Source: CAZAZQ01 sp964489705 (GTDB taxonomy: Bacteria; Zixibacteria; MSB-5A5; GN15; FEB-12). Taken from it: a stretch of 64,000 bases of DNA. The notes under the pieces were generated by a model, which was not told the origin of the DNA, searched no databases, and worked only from the letters and a program-made list of their open reading frames with translations. Below, in pieces: positions 14,344-23,252 of this stretch. The position numbers and the translations under genes were made by a program. Each line of letters begins with the position of its first letter. The stretch's first letter is position 1. The stretch spans positions 1 to 64,000 of the forward strand of contig CAZAZQ010000005.1 of the NCBI GenBank assembly GCA_964489705.1. The letters are read 5' to 3'.

Positions 14344-16797
14344 ATGAACGAGATGTTTACCGAAAATGCTCGTAAGGCGATAGAATATGCCCGGGATGAG
14401 GCGACTCGCCTGCGACACGATTACATCGGCACCGAACATCTCCTGTTAGGTCTGATCCGCTTAGGCGAAGGACGAGCTATCGAGATTATCACCAACCTGG
14501 GGTTGGATCTGAATGACTTGAAGGCGTCCATCGAAGAAGTGGTACAGCCGGCGGGGGGAACCATGACCATGGGGCAGCTTCCCTTGACGGCTCGCGCCAA
14601 AAAGACGCTGGAGGTTTCCGGGCAGGAAGCCCGCGCCTTGAAATCGAAAGATATCGACACCGAACATATCTTATTGGCGTTGTTGAAAGATGAAGAAGGC
14701 GTCGCCGCTCAAGTGCTTTCCACCTATGATATCGATTATAAGGAAGCATACGAAGAGCTTAAAAATATCCAAAACGGCAAGCCCTCTTCGTTCAAGAAAA
14801 AACGGAAGAAATCCAAAACCCCCGCCCTCGACCACTTCGGTCGGGATTTGACCGAGTTGGCTCGTCGCGGCAAGTTAGACCCGATTATCGGGCGTGACGA
14901 CGAGATCGAGCGGGTGGCGCAGGTGTTGTCACGGCGCAAAAAGAACAACCCGGTACTCATCGGCGAGCCCGGCGTCGGGAAGACCGCCATCGCCGAAGGG
15001 TTGGCGCAGCGCATTGTGGAAAACCGGGTGCCGCAGACTTTGGAAAACAAGCGGGTGGTGACCCTCGACATGGCGTCGTTGGTTGCCGGGACAAAGTATC
15101 GCGGGCAGTTCGAGGAGCGGCTGAAAGCGGTGCTCAACGAGATTATCAATTCCTCGGATATTATCATCTTCATCGACGAGATCCACACCATCGTGGGCGC
15201 CGGTGGGGCGGAAGGCTCTTTGGACGCCTCGAACATCTTCAAACCGTCCTTGGCGCGCGGCGAACTGCGATGTATCGGCGCCACTACTATGAACGAGTAC
15301 CGCAAGTACATCGAAAAGGACGGTGCCTTGGACCGGCGGTTCCAGACGGTGATGATAGATCCGCCCTCGGAGCAGGATACGATAAATATTCTCAAGGGCT
15401 TGCGTCCTAAATATGAGGAACATCACAAGCTGACGATTTCCGACGAAGCCATCGAAGCGGCGGTCAAGTTGTCGAACCGCTACATTTCCGGGAAGTTCCA
15501 GCCGGACAAAGCGATTGACCTGATTGACGAAGCCGGTTCGCGGGCTCATTTGGCGACCTATACGCGTCCGGAAGAGTTTACCCGCATTGAGAACGAGCTT
15601 GCCGAGTTGCAAGCGAAGAAAGAAGAAGCGGTTAAAAACCAAGCCTTCGAAACCGCCGCTCAATTGCGCGATGAAATCAAAGCCAAGAAGGAAGAAGCGG
15701 CGGCGTTGCAGAAGAAGTGGGAGGAATCCCGCGAGAAGGAAAAAGTCGTCCTGACGGCGGAGGATGTGGCGACGGTTCTTGCCAAAATGACCGGCATACC
15801 GTTGTACCGTCTGGAAGAGAACGAATCCAAACGGCTGCTTCGGATGGAAGAAGAGATCCGCAAGACCATCGTCGGACAGGATGAAGCTATTGAGACGATT
15901 GCCAAGTCGATTCGTCGCGCCCGCGCCGGGTTGAGCGACCCGCGGCGTCCTATCGGGGTCTTTATGTTCTTGGGTCCGACAGGCGTCGGGAAGACCGAAC
16001 TGGCGCGCTCATTGGCGAACTTCCTCTTTGAAGACCAGGAGTCGCTCATTCGGATTGATATGTCCGAATACATGGAGAAGTTCGCCGTGTCCCGTCTGAT
16101 TGGTGCCCCGCCGGGCTACGTCGGGTACGAGGAAGGCGGGCAATTGACGGAGCGGGTCCGCCGCAAACCGTATTCGGTGGTGCTGCTTGACGAGATCGAG
16201 AAGGCACACCCGGATGTCTTTAACATTTTGCTTCAATTGATGGATGACGGGACGCTGACCGATTCCTTCGGGCGGAAAGTGGATTTTCGCAACACGGTGG
16301 TCATTATGACCTCCAACTTGGGTACCCGTCAGCTTCGCGACGGCAAGACGGTCGGGTTTGACGCTCAACGGGCGGACGCCTCGTATGACAACATCAAGAA
16401 GAAGATTCTTGACGAATTGAAAAAGACGTTCAACCCCGAACTGCTCAACCGTATCGACGAGACGATAATCTTCCATCCGCTTACCAAGGAGCACATCAAG
16501 AAGATTATCGAGATTCTCGTTGCTGATACCGCCAAGCAGTTGGCGGAAAAGGGTATCAGCTTTACGCTGACCGAAGAAGCGAAAGATTTCCTCGCGGACA
16601 AGGGGTTCGAGCCGGAATACGGCGCTCGTCCGCTGAAGAGAGCGTTGCGGAAGCATCTCGAAGATCCGCTGGCGGAGGAAATCCTTCGGGGACAGTATGC
16701 CGGCGATTGCGATCTGATTATAGGTGTTGCCGACGGCAAACTGACCTTTACCTTCAACGGCAAGCAAAGCGACAAGAAAGAAGTCGTAAGTCAGTAA
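14344..16797 (+). CDS. clpC: ATP-dependent Clp protease ATPase subunit ClpC
   Basis: Hexameric AAA+ unfoldase of 817 residues that feeds substrates to ClpP. The N-domain has two repeats, each with a TEHxLL motif (Glu31 and Glu107). The matching glutamates in Bacillus ClpC bind phosphoarginine, which suits the McsB next door. D1 has Walker A GEPGVGKT at 207-214 and IFIDEIHT. A UVR-bearing middle region (FETAAQLRDEI, about 439-449) marks ClpC rather than ClpA or ClpB. D2 has GPTGVGKT at about 544-551. The VGF tripeptide in GKTVGFDAQ is the ClpP-docking loop. AGGAAGG precedes the ATG, and a strong terminator follows. No CtsR box or CIRCE element was seen upstream. Confidence 0.95.
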   Translation: MNEMFTENARKAIEYARDEATRLRHDYIGTEHLLLGLIRLGEGRAIEIITNLGLDLNDLKASIEEVVQPAGGTMTMGQLPLTARAKKTLEVSGQEARALKSKDIDTEHILLALLKDEEGVAAQVLSTYDIDYKEAYEELKNIQNGKPSSFKKKRKKSKTPALDHFGRDLTELARRGKLDPIIGRDDEIERVAQVLSRRKKNNPVLIGEPGVGKTAIAEGLAQRIVENRVPQTLENKRVVTLDMASLVAGTKYRGQFEERLKAVLNEIINSSDIIIFIDEIHTIVGAGGAEGSLDASNIFKPSLARGELRCIGATTMNEYRKYIEKDGALDRRFQTVMIDPPSEQDTINILKGLRPKYEEHHKLTISDEAIEAAVKLSNRYISGKFQPDKAIDLIDEAGSRAHLATYTRPEEFTRIENELAELQAKKEEAVKNQAFETAAQLRDEIKAKKEEAAALQKKWEESREKEKVVLTAEDVATVLAKMTGIPLYRLEENESKRLLRMEEEIRKTIVGQDEAIETIAKSIRRARAGLSDPRRPIGVFMFLGPTGVGKTELARSLANFLFEDQESLIRIDMSEYMEKFAVSRLIGAPPGYVGYEEGGQLTERVRRKPYSVVLLDEIEKAHPDVFNILLQLMDDGTLTDSFGRKVDFRNTVVIMTSNLGTRQLRDGKTVGFDAQRADASYDNIKKKILDELKKTFNPELLNRIDETIIFHPLTKEHIKKIIEILVADTAKQLAEKGISFTLTEEAKDFLADKGFEPEYGARPLKRALRKHLEDPLAEEILRGQYAGDCDLIIGVADGKLTFTFNGKQSDKKEVVSQ

Positions 16798-16821
16798 CGT
16801 CTTTTCACAGGTTATTAGCCA

Positions 16822-16853
16822 AGCCGGAAGCGATGACGCTTCCGGCTTTTTTT
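16822..16853 (+). terminator. Intrinsic terminator after clpC
   Basis: Perfect 11-bp stem AGCCGGAAGCG (16822-16832) and CGCTTCCGGCT (16837-16847) with loop ATGA and a run of seven T. It is the strongest terminator in the window and ends the mcsA-mcsB-clpC unit. Confidence 0.92.
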
Positions 16854-16885
16854 GATTGTTTCCAAACAATTCGGACAGTACGCAT

Positions 16886-16919
16886 AAAAAAAGAGATGTT
16901 GCTGAAGAACATCTCTTTT
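16886..16919 (-). terminator. Intrinsic terminator after the CBS-domain gene
   Basis: On the minus strand AAAAGAGATGTT and AACATCTCTTTT pair over 12 bp (plus-strand arms 16908-16919 and 16889-16900), followed by further T. It lies 26 bp past the CBS gene and converges on the clpC terminator. Confidence 0.85.
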
Positions 16920-16944
16920 GTCGCTTTTCTTTCCCTTTTGCGGC

Positions 16945-17385
16945 TCAGCCGGGGTAGTTCCCTTCCATGTACATTTTGAGATAGCGGTTTTCAATCTGCA
17001 TGCGTTTGATTTCCACCTTGACGACGTCGCCTTGCGAAATCAAGCCGACCAGCTTGTCTTTTTCGATGATGGGGACGTGGCGGATTTTGTTTTCCGTCAT
17101 TACTCCGCCGATGTAGTCGATCTCGTCGTCGGGAATGCCGACCAGCACATCGGTCGTCATAAGGTCGCTGACTTTCAGGTTTTTGAAGGAATCCAGATTC
17201 TCGTAGATGGCTTTGAAGATGTCTTTGTCGCTGATAATCCCGACGAGCTGTCCCGAGTCTCCTAAGACCGGCAGGCAACTGATCTTGTTTTTGATCATTA
17301 ACTCCATAGCGGTAATGATATCGGTTGCCCCGTCGACGGTAACGAGTTCTCTTTTTTTCGTTTTGAGTACTTCTTTAACCTTCAT
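16945..17385 (-). CDS. Tandem CBS-domain protein
   Basis: Small cytosolic protein of 146 residues made almost only of two CBS motifs (about 5-60 and 70-128; LPVLGDSGQLVGIISDKDI and VPIIEKDKLVGLISQGDV). Such stand-alone pairs bind adenine nucleotides and act as energy or ligand sensors; the partner is unknown. A GGGAGG site lies eight bases before the ATG. It is a single-gene unit with its own terminator, divergent from the unknown exported protein. Confidence 0.88.
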   Translation of the reverse strand: MKVKEVLKTKKRELVTVDGATDIITAMELMIKNKISCLPVLGDSGQLVGIISDKDIFKAIYENLDSFKNLKVSDLMTTDVLVGIPDDEIDYIGGVMTENKIRHVPIIEKDKLVGLISQGDVVKVEIKRMQIENRYLKMYMEGNYPG

Positions 17386-17527
17386 TCTATACCTCCCGGG
17401 GTATGTCGCTTTTTTCGTATCCGTTCATTCGACAGCGGCGTCCGGTGCTCTGTCGAAACTATTTTCTTTTCCTGCCGATTACTTCAGAGTTGGCATTGCA
17501 TAAGCAATTACATATATTTCCGACGGT

Positions 17528-18205
17528 ATGTCAACGGAAAAGTACAACGTCATCCGGCTCCTTATAATCGCATTGGGTGTCTTCTTTAGCGGCGAGGCGT
17601 TACTTTCGTCGGACGAGGAGTCGGTACTGCAGTTTTATCGCAACCAAGCCCGCTTGGCGTGTGCCGAACACAGCCCGGTGGAACAAGGTGTGGCGTATTC
17701 GTTTACCGCCACCAGTTACTACAAAAGGCGACGGGAAGAAGGGGGATATCGGTTGGTCGATTCCGCCGTCGTGACCTATTACTTTACCGGCGCTCAGCCC
17801 GATTCGCACAAGGCGATTGTTCCTCCTTCAAACAAACTCAAAAACATCGACTTTTCCTATTTGAACGTGTTCGACTTGAATTATCGTTTTTCGTTCTATC
17901 CCAACGATACGGGGGGGACCGTGCTGGCTCTTGGTTTTGACACCGATTCGCTCAACGATCCTCGTCCTGACGGGTTGGCGATAATCGACCGCTATGACTA
18001 CATGCTGGAAAGACTCTACTTATACTATCCCCAAAAGGAAGGCTACAAACGTTTCAGTAGAATAGTCCACTTTACCGAATACGAAGGCTACCTGTTTCCC
18101 GATACCATTGAGGAAGTGGCGTCGAAAGCCGGTATCTTTTCAACCGACCATTACCATATTCTTACCCATATCCGCGATATTACCGTTTATCCTCCGAAAG
18201 AATAA
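17528..18205 (+). CDS. Predicted exported protein of unknown function
   Basis: 225 residues; I do not recognise the family. A hydrophobic segment at about 9-24 after a basic start suggests a signal peptide or anchor. The rest is soluble, rich in Tyr, Phe and Asp, with likely beta structure (AYSFTATSYYKRR, VVTYYFTG). No Cys pair or catalytic motif stands out. It precedes uppS by 79 bp on the same strand and may share its transcript. The domain layout resembles outer-membrane biogenesis helper proteins only in a general way, so I assign no function. Confidence 0.65.
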   Translation: MSTEKYNVIRLLIIALGVFFSGEALLSSDEESVLQFYRNQARLACAEHSPVEQGVAYSFTATSYYKRRREEGGYRLVDSAVVTYYFTGAQPDSHKAIVPPSNKLKNIDFSYLNVFDLNYRFSFYPNDTGGTVLALGFDTDSLNDPRPDGLAIIDRYDYMLERLYLYYPQKEGYKRFSRIVHFTEYEGYLFPDTIEEVASKAGIFSTDHYHILTHIRDITVYPPKE

Positions 18206-18284
18206 GAGCTTATCGGCGTCGACGGGTAAACTCTTCTTGCCGTCAAGGGAGAGAGTTAATTGAGCTTGCCAAGAGAGGGACGGT

Positions 18285-19070
18285 GTGATACTTTGTGATG
18301 TTATGGATAATGATGCGAGTTTACGGGTTCTGAAAGAAGCGATTCTCTCGCGCCCCGAGCGGATACCGAAGCATGTCGCCATCATTATGGACGGAAACGG
18401 CAGGTGGGCGGCATTGCGTAACAAACCGAGGACGTACGGACACGAAGCGGGCGTCCAGGCGGTGAAAAAAGTGGTCAGCGCCGCCTCGGAAATCGGCATC
18501 AAGTACTTGACGCTGTATACGTTTTCCTCGGAGAATTGGAAGCGCCCCAAATCCGAAGTCGCCGCTTTGATGTCTCTGCTGTCCCGTACCACCCGTCGAG
18601 AATTGGATGAACTTATCAAGAACGACGTGAAGTTGGTAACCATCGGCAGAATAAACGGTTTGCCCCCCGATCGTCAGCGGGTGTTGAAAGAAGCGGTAGA
18701 GCGCACCCGCAACAACAAAGGGCTGGTGTTGATTTTGGCGTTGAATTACGGCGGTCGGACGGAAATCTTGGATGCCGTCAAAGGAATCATCAACACCGTC
18801 AAAGCGGGTCTTTTGGATATTCCCGACATCAACGAGGAATTGTTCGAAAATTTTCTCTATACCGCTCATATTCCCGATCCCGACCTCTTAATCAGAACCT
18901 CCGGGGAAATGCGGATTTCCAATTTCTTACTCTGGCAAACCAGTTACACGGAACTCTACATTATCGATACCCTGTGGCCCGACTTCGGGGCGAAGGAGCT
19001 TTTCGAGGCGGTGCTTGATTATCAAAAACGGGAGCGGCGTTTCGGTACCGTAAATGTCGACGAGGAATGA
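18285..19070 (+). CDS. uppS: Isoprenyl transferase (undecaprenyl diphosphate synthase family)
   Basis: Cis-prenyltransferase that builds the C55 carrier lipid for cell-wall glycans by adding isopentenyl units to farnesyl diphosphate. It has HVAIIMDGNGRW with catalytic Asp36, TLYTFSSENWKRP, the NYGGR block and LIRTSGEMRISNFLLWQ near the C-terminus. The GTG at 18285 has GAGGGA four bases upstream; the ATG at 18303 is an alternative with a poorer site. Length from GTG is 261 residues, slightly above average. It overlaps cdsA by four bases and leads a five-gene run. Confidence 0.93.
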   Translation: MILCDVMDNDASLRVLKEAILSRPERIPKHVAIIMDGNGRWAALRNKPRTYGHEAGVQAVKKVVSAASEIGIKYLTLYTFSSENWKRPKSEVAALMSLLSRTTRRELDELIKNDVKLVTIGRINGLPPDRQRVLKEAVERTRNNKGLVLILALNYGGRTEILDAVKGIINTVKAGLLDIPDINEELFENFLYTAHIPDPDLLIRTSGEMRISNFLLWQTSYTELYIIDTLWPDFGAKELFEAVLDYQKRERRFGTVNVDEE

Positions 19071-19927
19071 TGAGTAAGAACCTCATTGCCCGCCTGGCGG
19101 TGGCGGCGGTGGCAATCCCGATAATTTTGTGGATATCCTATCAGGGGGGACGGTGGCTGTTCGGGATGGTGTTACTGTTTGCGCTCATCGCTGTTTCGGA
19201 GTTTCTGGTCAACGAAGGATTCCCACCCAAGGGAGGGATTTTCTGGACGGGATTTCTCGCTGTCGGCTTTTTGTTGGTGGCGCTTATGGATATCGATTTC
19301 CTTCGTGGTTTTGTCGGTGCGGTGACGGAAGGAGTACCGGCTTCGACCGTTGTTCTGATTGTGTTGGTGTTCTTTTTCACCCTTTCGGCGATGATGTTTG
19401 CCATCGGCCATCATCCCCCCAAGGAGCTCTACCGGCGCCATAGCCGCTTGGTGTGGGGAGTGATATATATCGGATTGTTGTACCCCTTTGTTTTTCTCGT
19501 CGGAAAAGGGAGCGGTGACATCAGTGGAGGGGACAGCTTGCTTTTTCTGTTCGGGGTGCTGTGGGTCGGCGATACGGCGGCGATGGGCATCGGCTCATGG
19601 TTGGGCAAACACCAACTGGCACCCGGCGTCTCGCCGCGCAAGACTATCGAAGGGTTCATCGGAGGGATTATCGGGGCAATGGCTATCGGGCTGATTTTGT
19701 ATTTCTGGAGGTTTCAAGCGGTGGGGCTGTTCAGCACGATGGTGCTGGCGGTCGGTTGTTCGGTGTTCGGGCAACTGGGCGATTTGGTTGAGTCGATGTG
19801 GAAGCGGTCATTGGGAATCAAAGATTCCTCGGTGCTGATTCCCGGGCACGGCGGAGTGCTTGATCGCTTCGATTCGTTGCTATTTGCGGCGCCGTTCATG
19901 TATGCCTTCTTTCATTTGTTGCGATAA
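19067..19927 (+). CDS. cdsA: Phosphatidate cytidylyltransferase
   Basis: Integral membrane enzyme making CDP-diacylglycerol from phosphatidate and CTP, the entry to phospholipid head-group synthesis. 286 residues with about seven or eight membrane segments. The family signature is complete near the C-terminus: SPRKTIEGFIGG, QLGDLVESMWKRSLGIKD and PGHGGVLDRFDS. The start overlaps the uppS stop (ATGA), indicating translational coupling, and its stop shares one base with the ubiA-like start. The uppS-cdsA pair is widely conserved in bacteria. Confidence 0.94.
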   Translation: MMSKNLIARLAVAAVAIPIILWISYQGGRWLFGMVLLFALIAVSEFLVNEGFPPKGGIFWTGFLAVGFLLVALMDIDFLRGFVGAVTEGVPASTVVLIVLVFFFTLSAMMFAIGHHPPKELYRRHSRLVWGVIYIGLLYPFVFLVGKGSGDISGGDSLLFLFGVLWVGDTAAMGIGSWLGKHQLAPGVSPRKTIEGFIGGIIGAMAIGLILYFWRFQAVGLFSTMVLAVGCSVFGQLGDLVESMWKRSLGIKDSSVLIPGHGGVLDRFDSLLFAAPFMYAFFHLLR

Positions 19928-20838
19928 TGAAAGCGCTTGATTTCTTTTTCGCCGCTCGTCCCATGCTTCACCTGCCGGTATGGTCGATTTATCTTGTGGC
20001 GCTCAAGTATCGCTCGGGAGAGGCGGGGAAGACGTTTACTTCCGACCATTTCCTCATCCTCGTTTTGTTCAGCCTGTTGGCGGGCGGAGCGTACTATCTC
20101 AATCAAGTCTACGATATCGACAGCGACCGCCTCAATAAGAAGCTGGGCTTCCTTCAAGAAAATGTGCTCACTCCACGGGAATTGAGGGTGGGCTTTTGGC
20201 TTCTCTCTCTGTCGGCGATAGGGGGAGGGGTGCTCGTATCCTTTATAGTCGGGGCTGTTTGTGTCCAGATGTTCGTACTTGGTTACCTGTATTCGGCGCC
20301 GCCGTGGCGTTTGAAGGACAGACCGTTGGCAGGTCTGTTTGCCAACGCTTATCCGTTCGGCTTTTTGATTCCGCTTGCCGCCTCGCCGCGGCTGCAATTT
20401 GCCGAGTTGGGGGAGAGTGATTGGCTTTTATCGCTCTACTTCTTCTTGGCGGTGGCGGCGATTTATTTAATGACCACCATTCCCGATAGAGCGGGGGATA
20501 AAGCGGTGGGGAAAAGGACGCTCAGCGTCATCTGGCATCCTCGCGCAGTAAAACTGGCGGCTTTCTTCAGTACGAGCGGGTCGTTTTTTCTTGCCCTGAA
20601 AGGGAATTATCCGGCGCTTATGGGTTTGTCGCTTGTTGCCGCTATCGTTATTGTGGTAACGATTTTTTCCTCCTCGGTAAAAGTCGAACTGCTGGCGGCA
20701 AAGCTGCCGATTCTCTTGCTGACCTTGCTTGCCGGATATTTCTATCCGGGGTACCTGTTATTTATCGTTGTTTTACTCGTTGCCAGCCGAGTATATTATA
20801 AGAAACGGTGGAGCGTAACGTACCCGAAATTGACATGA
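19927..20838 (+). CDS. UbiA-superfamily prenyltransferase
   Basis: Membrane prenyltransferase of 303 residues with about eight or nine helices. Both Asp-rich motifs are present: NxxxDxxxD at Asn59-Asp67 (NQVYDIDSD) and DRAGD at Asp187-Asp191. The YSAPPWRLK block of the superfamily is at about 122-130. It should transfer a prenyl chain to an aromatic or other polar acceptor; quinone, heme O, chlorophyll-type and archaeal-lipid-type enzymes share these motifs, and the substrate cannot be told from sequence alone. It is coupled to cdsA (shared base) and to the NlpC gene (ATGA overlap), in a run beginning with another prenyl enzyme. Confidence 0.85.
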   Translation: MKALDFFFAARPMLHLPVWSIYLVALKYRSGEAGKTFTSDHFLILVLFSLLAGGAYYLNQVYDIDSDRLNKKLGFLQENVLTPRELRVGFWLLSLSAIGGGVLVSFIVGAVCVQMFVLGYLYSAPPWRLKDRPLAGLFANAYPFGFLIPLAASPRLQFAELGESDWLLSLYFFLAVAAIYLMTTIPDRAGDKAVGKRTLSVIWHPRAVKLAAFFSTSGSFFLALKGNYPALMGLSLVAAIVIVVTIFSSSVKVELLAAKLPILLLTLLAGYFYPGYLLFIVVLLVASRVYYKKRWSVTYPKLT

Positions 20839-21344
20839 AGATATTGTTCGCCATATTCATCTCGCTGGTAATCATCGGGGGAGGGTGTACGACCTACCCG
20901 CGCTACCGGACCGGCGGTCCGGAGAAACCGCTCGAAATTGCAAAGCGGGAAGCGCCCCTGAGTACCGACGAGTATTTGCGTTTAGGCATGATATTGCAAG
21001 AATATTTGGGGAAACCATACAGCGGGAAATCGCTCTTCGTGCGGGGAGTGGATTGTTCGTTGTTCACCAGTGAAGTTTTCAAGAAGTTCAATAAAACCAA
21101 GCTTCCGCGCACCGTCCGCGAGCAATTTGCGACAGGTCGGGAAATTCCTTATCGGAATTTGCAATTCGGCGATTTGGTCTTCTTTAATACCAAAAAGAAT
21201 CGGGTTTCCCACGTGGGCATCTTTGTCGGCGGACGCCGTTTTATCCATGCCTCCACCTCGCGGGGGGTGATTATCAGCGATATGAGAGAACCGTACTGGG
21301 CGGAAAGGTATGTCGGAGCTCGGCGTATCCTCGAGTCGAAGTAG
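20835..21344 (+). CDS. NlpC/P60 family lipoprotein, putative cell-wall endopeptidase
   Basis: Predicted lipoprotein of 169 residues. The ATG at 20835 overlaps the upstream stop (ATGA) and gives a signal peptide ending in a lipobox-like IGGGC (Cys18). The NlpC/P60 core has catalytic Cys74 in GVDCSLF, His126 in VSHVGIF and a third polar residue, probably His138 in FIHAS, so the triad looks intact. The family cleaves peptide bonds in peptidoglycan stems. Its place after uppS, cdsA and a prenyltransferase suits an envelope role. Confidence 0.88.
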   Translation: MKILFAIFISLVIIGGGCTTYPRYRTGGPEKPLEIAKREAPLSTDEYLRLGMILQEYLGKPYSGKSLFVRGVDCSLFTSEVFKKFNKTKLPRTVREQFATGREIPYRNLQFGDLVFFNTKKNRVSHVGIFVGGRRFIHASTSRGVIISDMREPYWAERYVGARRILESK

Positions 21345-21377
21345 TCGTTTCCCTTTTTCCCTGTCAAAGGAAGCCGT

Positions 21378-23210
21378 ATGAATCACGTGCCGTCGCCGCT
21401 CAAGCTGAAGTTAGCCAATTTACCGACCTCGCCGGGGGTGTACCTTTTCAAAGATAAGAGGGGAAAGATTATCTACATCGGGAAGGCGAAAAATCTCCGC
21501 CATCGGGTACGCAGCTACTTCCGTCCGCCGCACCAGTTGGATCCCAAGACGAGGAGCATGGTTTCCAAAGCGGTCGACTTGGAATTGATGGAGACCATCA
21601 ACGAAGTCGAAGCCCTCATTTTGGAAGCCAACTTGGTTCGCGAGTACAAACCGCGCTACAATGTCTTCCTTCGCGACGACAAGCATTTTCCCTACATCAA
21701 GGTGACGACCAACGAACCGTTTCCACGGGTGCTTATCGTGCGTCGCCTTGCCAAAGACGGAGCGAGATATTTCGGTCCTTATACCAACGCCAAGGCAATG
21801 CGGCGGACGGTCGCTTTTTTGACGGACTTGTTCAACATCCGCAGTTGTGACTTGGTTATTCCTCATCCGCAAGGGAAAAAGCAGAAGGTTTGTCTGGAAT
21901 ATCAAATCAACCGCTGCGGCGGACCGTGTGAAGGACTGCAAAGTGAGGAAGAATATCGAGAGCTGGTGGATTCTCTTTTGCTGGCGTTGTCGGGGAAATC
22001 GCAACAGTTGATTGACCGCCTGACCGAGAAAATGAAGGAAGCCTCGGAAGCGATGGCGTTTGAGCAGGCCGCAAAGTACCGCGACCAGATTGAAGCCATC
22101 AAAGCGGTGATGCGCAAGCAAAGCGTGGATGTGCGGGAGGTGGTGGACAGGGATATCGTCTCCGTGGCACGCGAGGAAAAAGATGCGGTGGCGGTCGTGA
22201 TGCAGCTTCGTGACGGTGTACTTATCGGGCGGCAGGATTTCCAATTGACCGTCCATCCGGAAGACAGCGATGAGACCGTTTTGGAGACTTTTCTCACCCA
22301 GTATTACAATCACCAGCCTAACCTGCCGGACGAAATATATCTTCCGCAGGCGCTTTCCGATGCGAAGTTGTTGGAGCGATGGCTCAAGAAAGAAAAAGGC
22401 TCCAAGGTCGTTATCGTTCAACCCAAAGCGGGGCAAAAAGTGAGGTTGGTGGAGTTGGCGGCGCGCAACGCTCGGCTGCTCTTGGATGAGTTGCTTATTC
22501 AGAAGCAAAAGCAAACCGAACGTACCAGCAAGATGGTGACCAGCTTGAGGGAGGAGTTGAAATTGCCTCGTTCGCCGCGTCGGATTGTCTGTTTCGACAT
22601 TTCCAATACCGGGGAAACCGATGCGGTGGGCTCGTGTGTCTATTTCGAGAATGCCAAGCCGAAAAAATCGGGCTATCGCCATTTTCGGATAAAAGGGGTT
22701 GTCGGACAAGACGATTTCAGGATGATGCGGGAGGTCATCGGGCGGTATTTTCACCGGATAAAAGAAGAGGAGACCGAGCCGCCCGACTTAGTGGTGGTGG
22801 ACGGGGGCAAGGGACAACTTTCCGCAGCGTTGGCGGAATTGGAAATGCTTGGTTTTTCTCGACAGCCGGTGATTGCCCTGGCAAAGCGGTTGGAGGAGGT
22901 TTTTCTTCCCGGGGTGGCTGATGCCGTCGTTATCAATCGCAGCTCTCCGGCACTTTTGCTGTTGAAACAACTGCGCGATGAAGCACACCGCTTTGCTATT
23001 ACCTACAACCGTAAAGTCCGCAGTAAACGCACCATTACTTCCGCTCTTGACGACATCCCCGGTATCGGTCCCGCGAGACGGACGCTCTTGTTGAAAGAGT
23101 TCGGCTCCGTGAAACGTATTGCCCAATCTTCCGTGGAAGAGCTTACCCGATTGAAAGGGATTACCCCCAAATTGGCGGAACGGATTCTCGACTCTCTCAA
23201 TAAGAAATAA
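21378..23210 (+). CDS. uvrC: UvrABC system protein C (excinuclease subunit C)
   Basis: Nucleotide-excision-repair nuclease making both incisions beside a lesion. 610 residues, normal length. Domains in order: GIY-YIG nuclease at about 14-95 (TSPGVYLFKD, IYIGKAKNLRHRVRSYF); Cys region around YQINRCGGPCEG; UVR motif near 217-240 (AFEQAAKYRDQIEAI); RNase H-like nuclease (IVCFDISNTGETDAVGS, DLVVVDGGKGQLSAAL); and a C-terminal helix-hairpin-helix pair (IPGIGPARRTLLL, LKGITPKLAERIL). It is the last gene of the uppS run and converges on dxs. Confidence 0.97.
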   Translation: MNHVPSPLKLKLANLPTSPGVYLFKDKRGKIIYIGKAKNLRHRVRSYFRPPHQLDPKTRSMVSKAVDLELMETINEVEALILEANLVREYKPRYNVFLRDDKHFPYIKVTTNEPFPRVLIVRRLAKDGARYFGPYTNAKAMRRTVAFLTDLFNIRSCDLVIPHPQGKKQKVCLEYQINRCGGPCEGLQSEEEYRELVDSLLLALSGKSQQLIDRLTEKMKEASEAMAFEQAAKYRDQIEAIKAVMRKQSVDVREVVDRDIVSVAREEKDAVAVVMQLRDGVLIGRQDFQLTVHPEDSDETVLETFLTQYYNHQPNLPDEIYLPQALSDAKLLERWLKKEKGSKVVIVQPKAGQKVRLVELAARNARLLLDELLIQKQKQTERTSKMVTSLREELKLPRSPRRIVCFDISNTGETDAVGSCVYFENAKPKKSGYRHFRIKGVVGQDDFRMMREVIGRYFHRIKEEETEPPDLVVVDGGKGQLSAALAELEMLGFSRQPVIALAKRLEEVFLPGVADAVVINRSSPALLLLKQLRDEAHRFAITYNRKVRSKRTITSALDDIPGIGPARRTLLLKEFGSVKRIAQSSVEELTRLKGITPKLAERILDSLNKK

Positions 23211-23220
23211 AGAGAGTTCC

Positions 23221-23241
23221 TTACGGTTTGTTTGTCCGTAA
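23221..23241. terminator. Weak hairpin between convergent uvrC and dxs
   Basis: TTACGG (23221-23226) and CCGTAA (23236-23241) with a nine-base loop, in the 42-bp gap between the two convergent genes. The stem is short and T runs are poor on both strands, so the call is tentative. Confidence 0.3.
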
Positions 23242-23252
23242 AGAGAAGCTGC

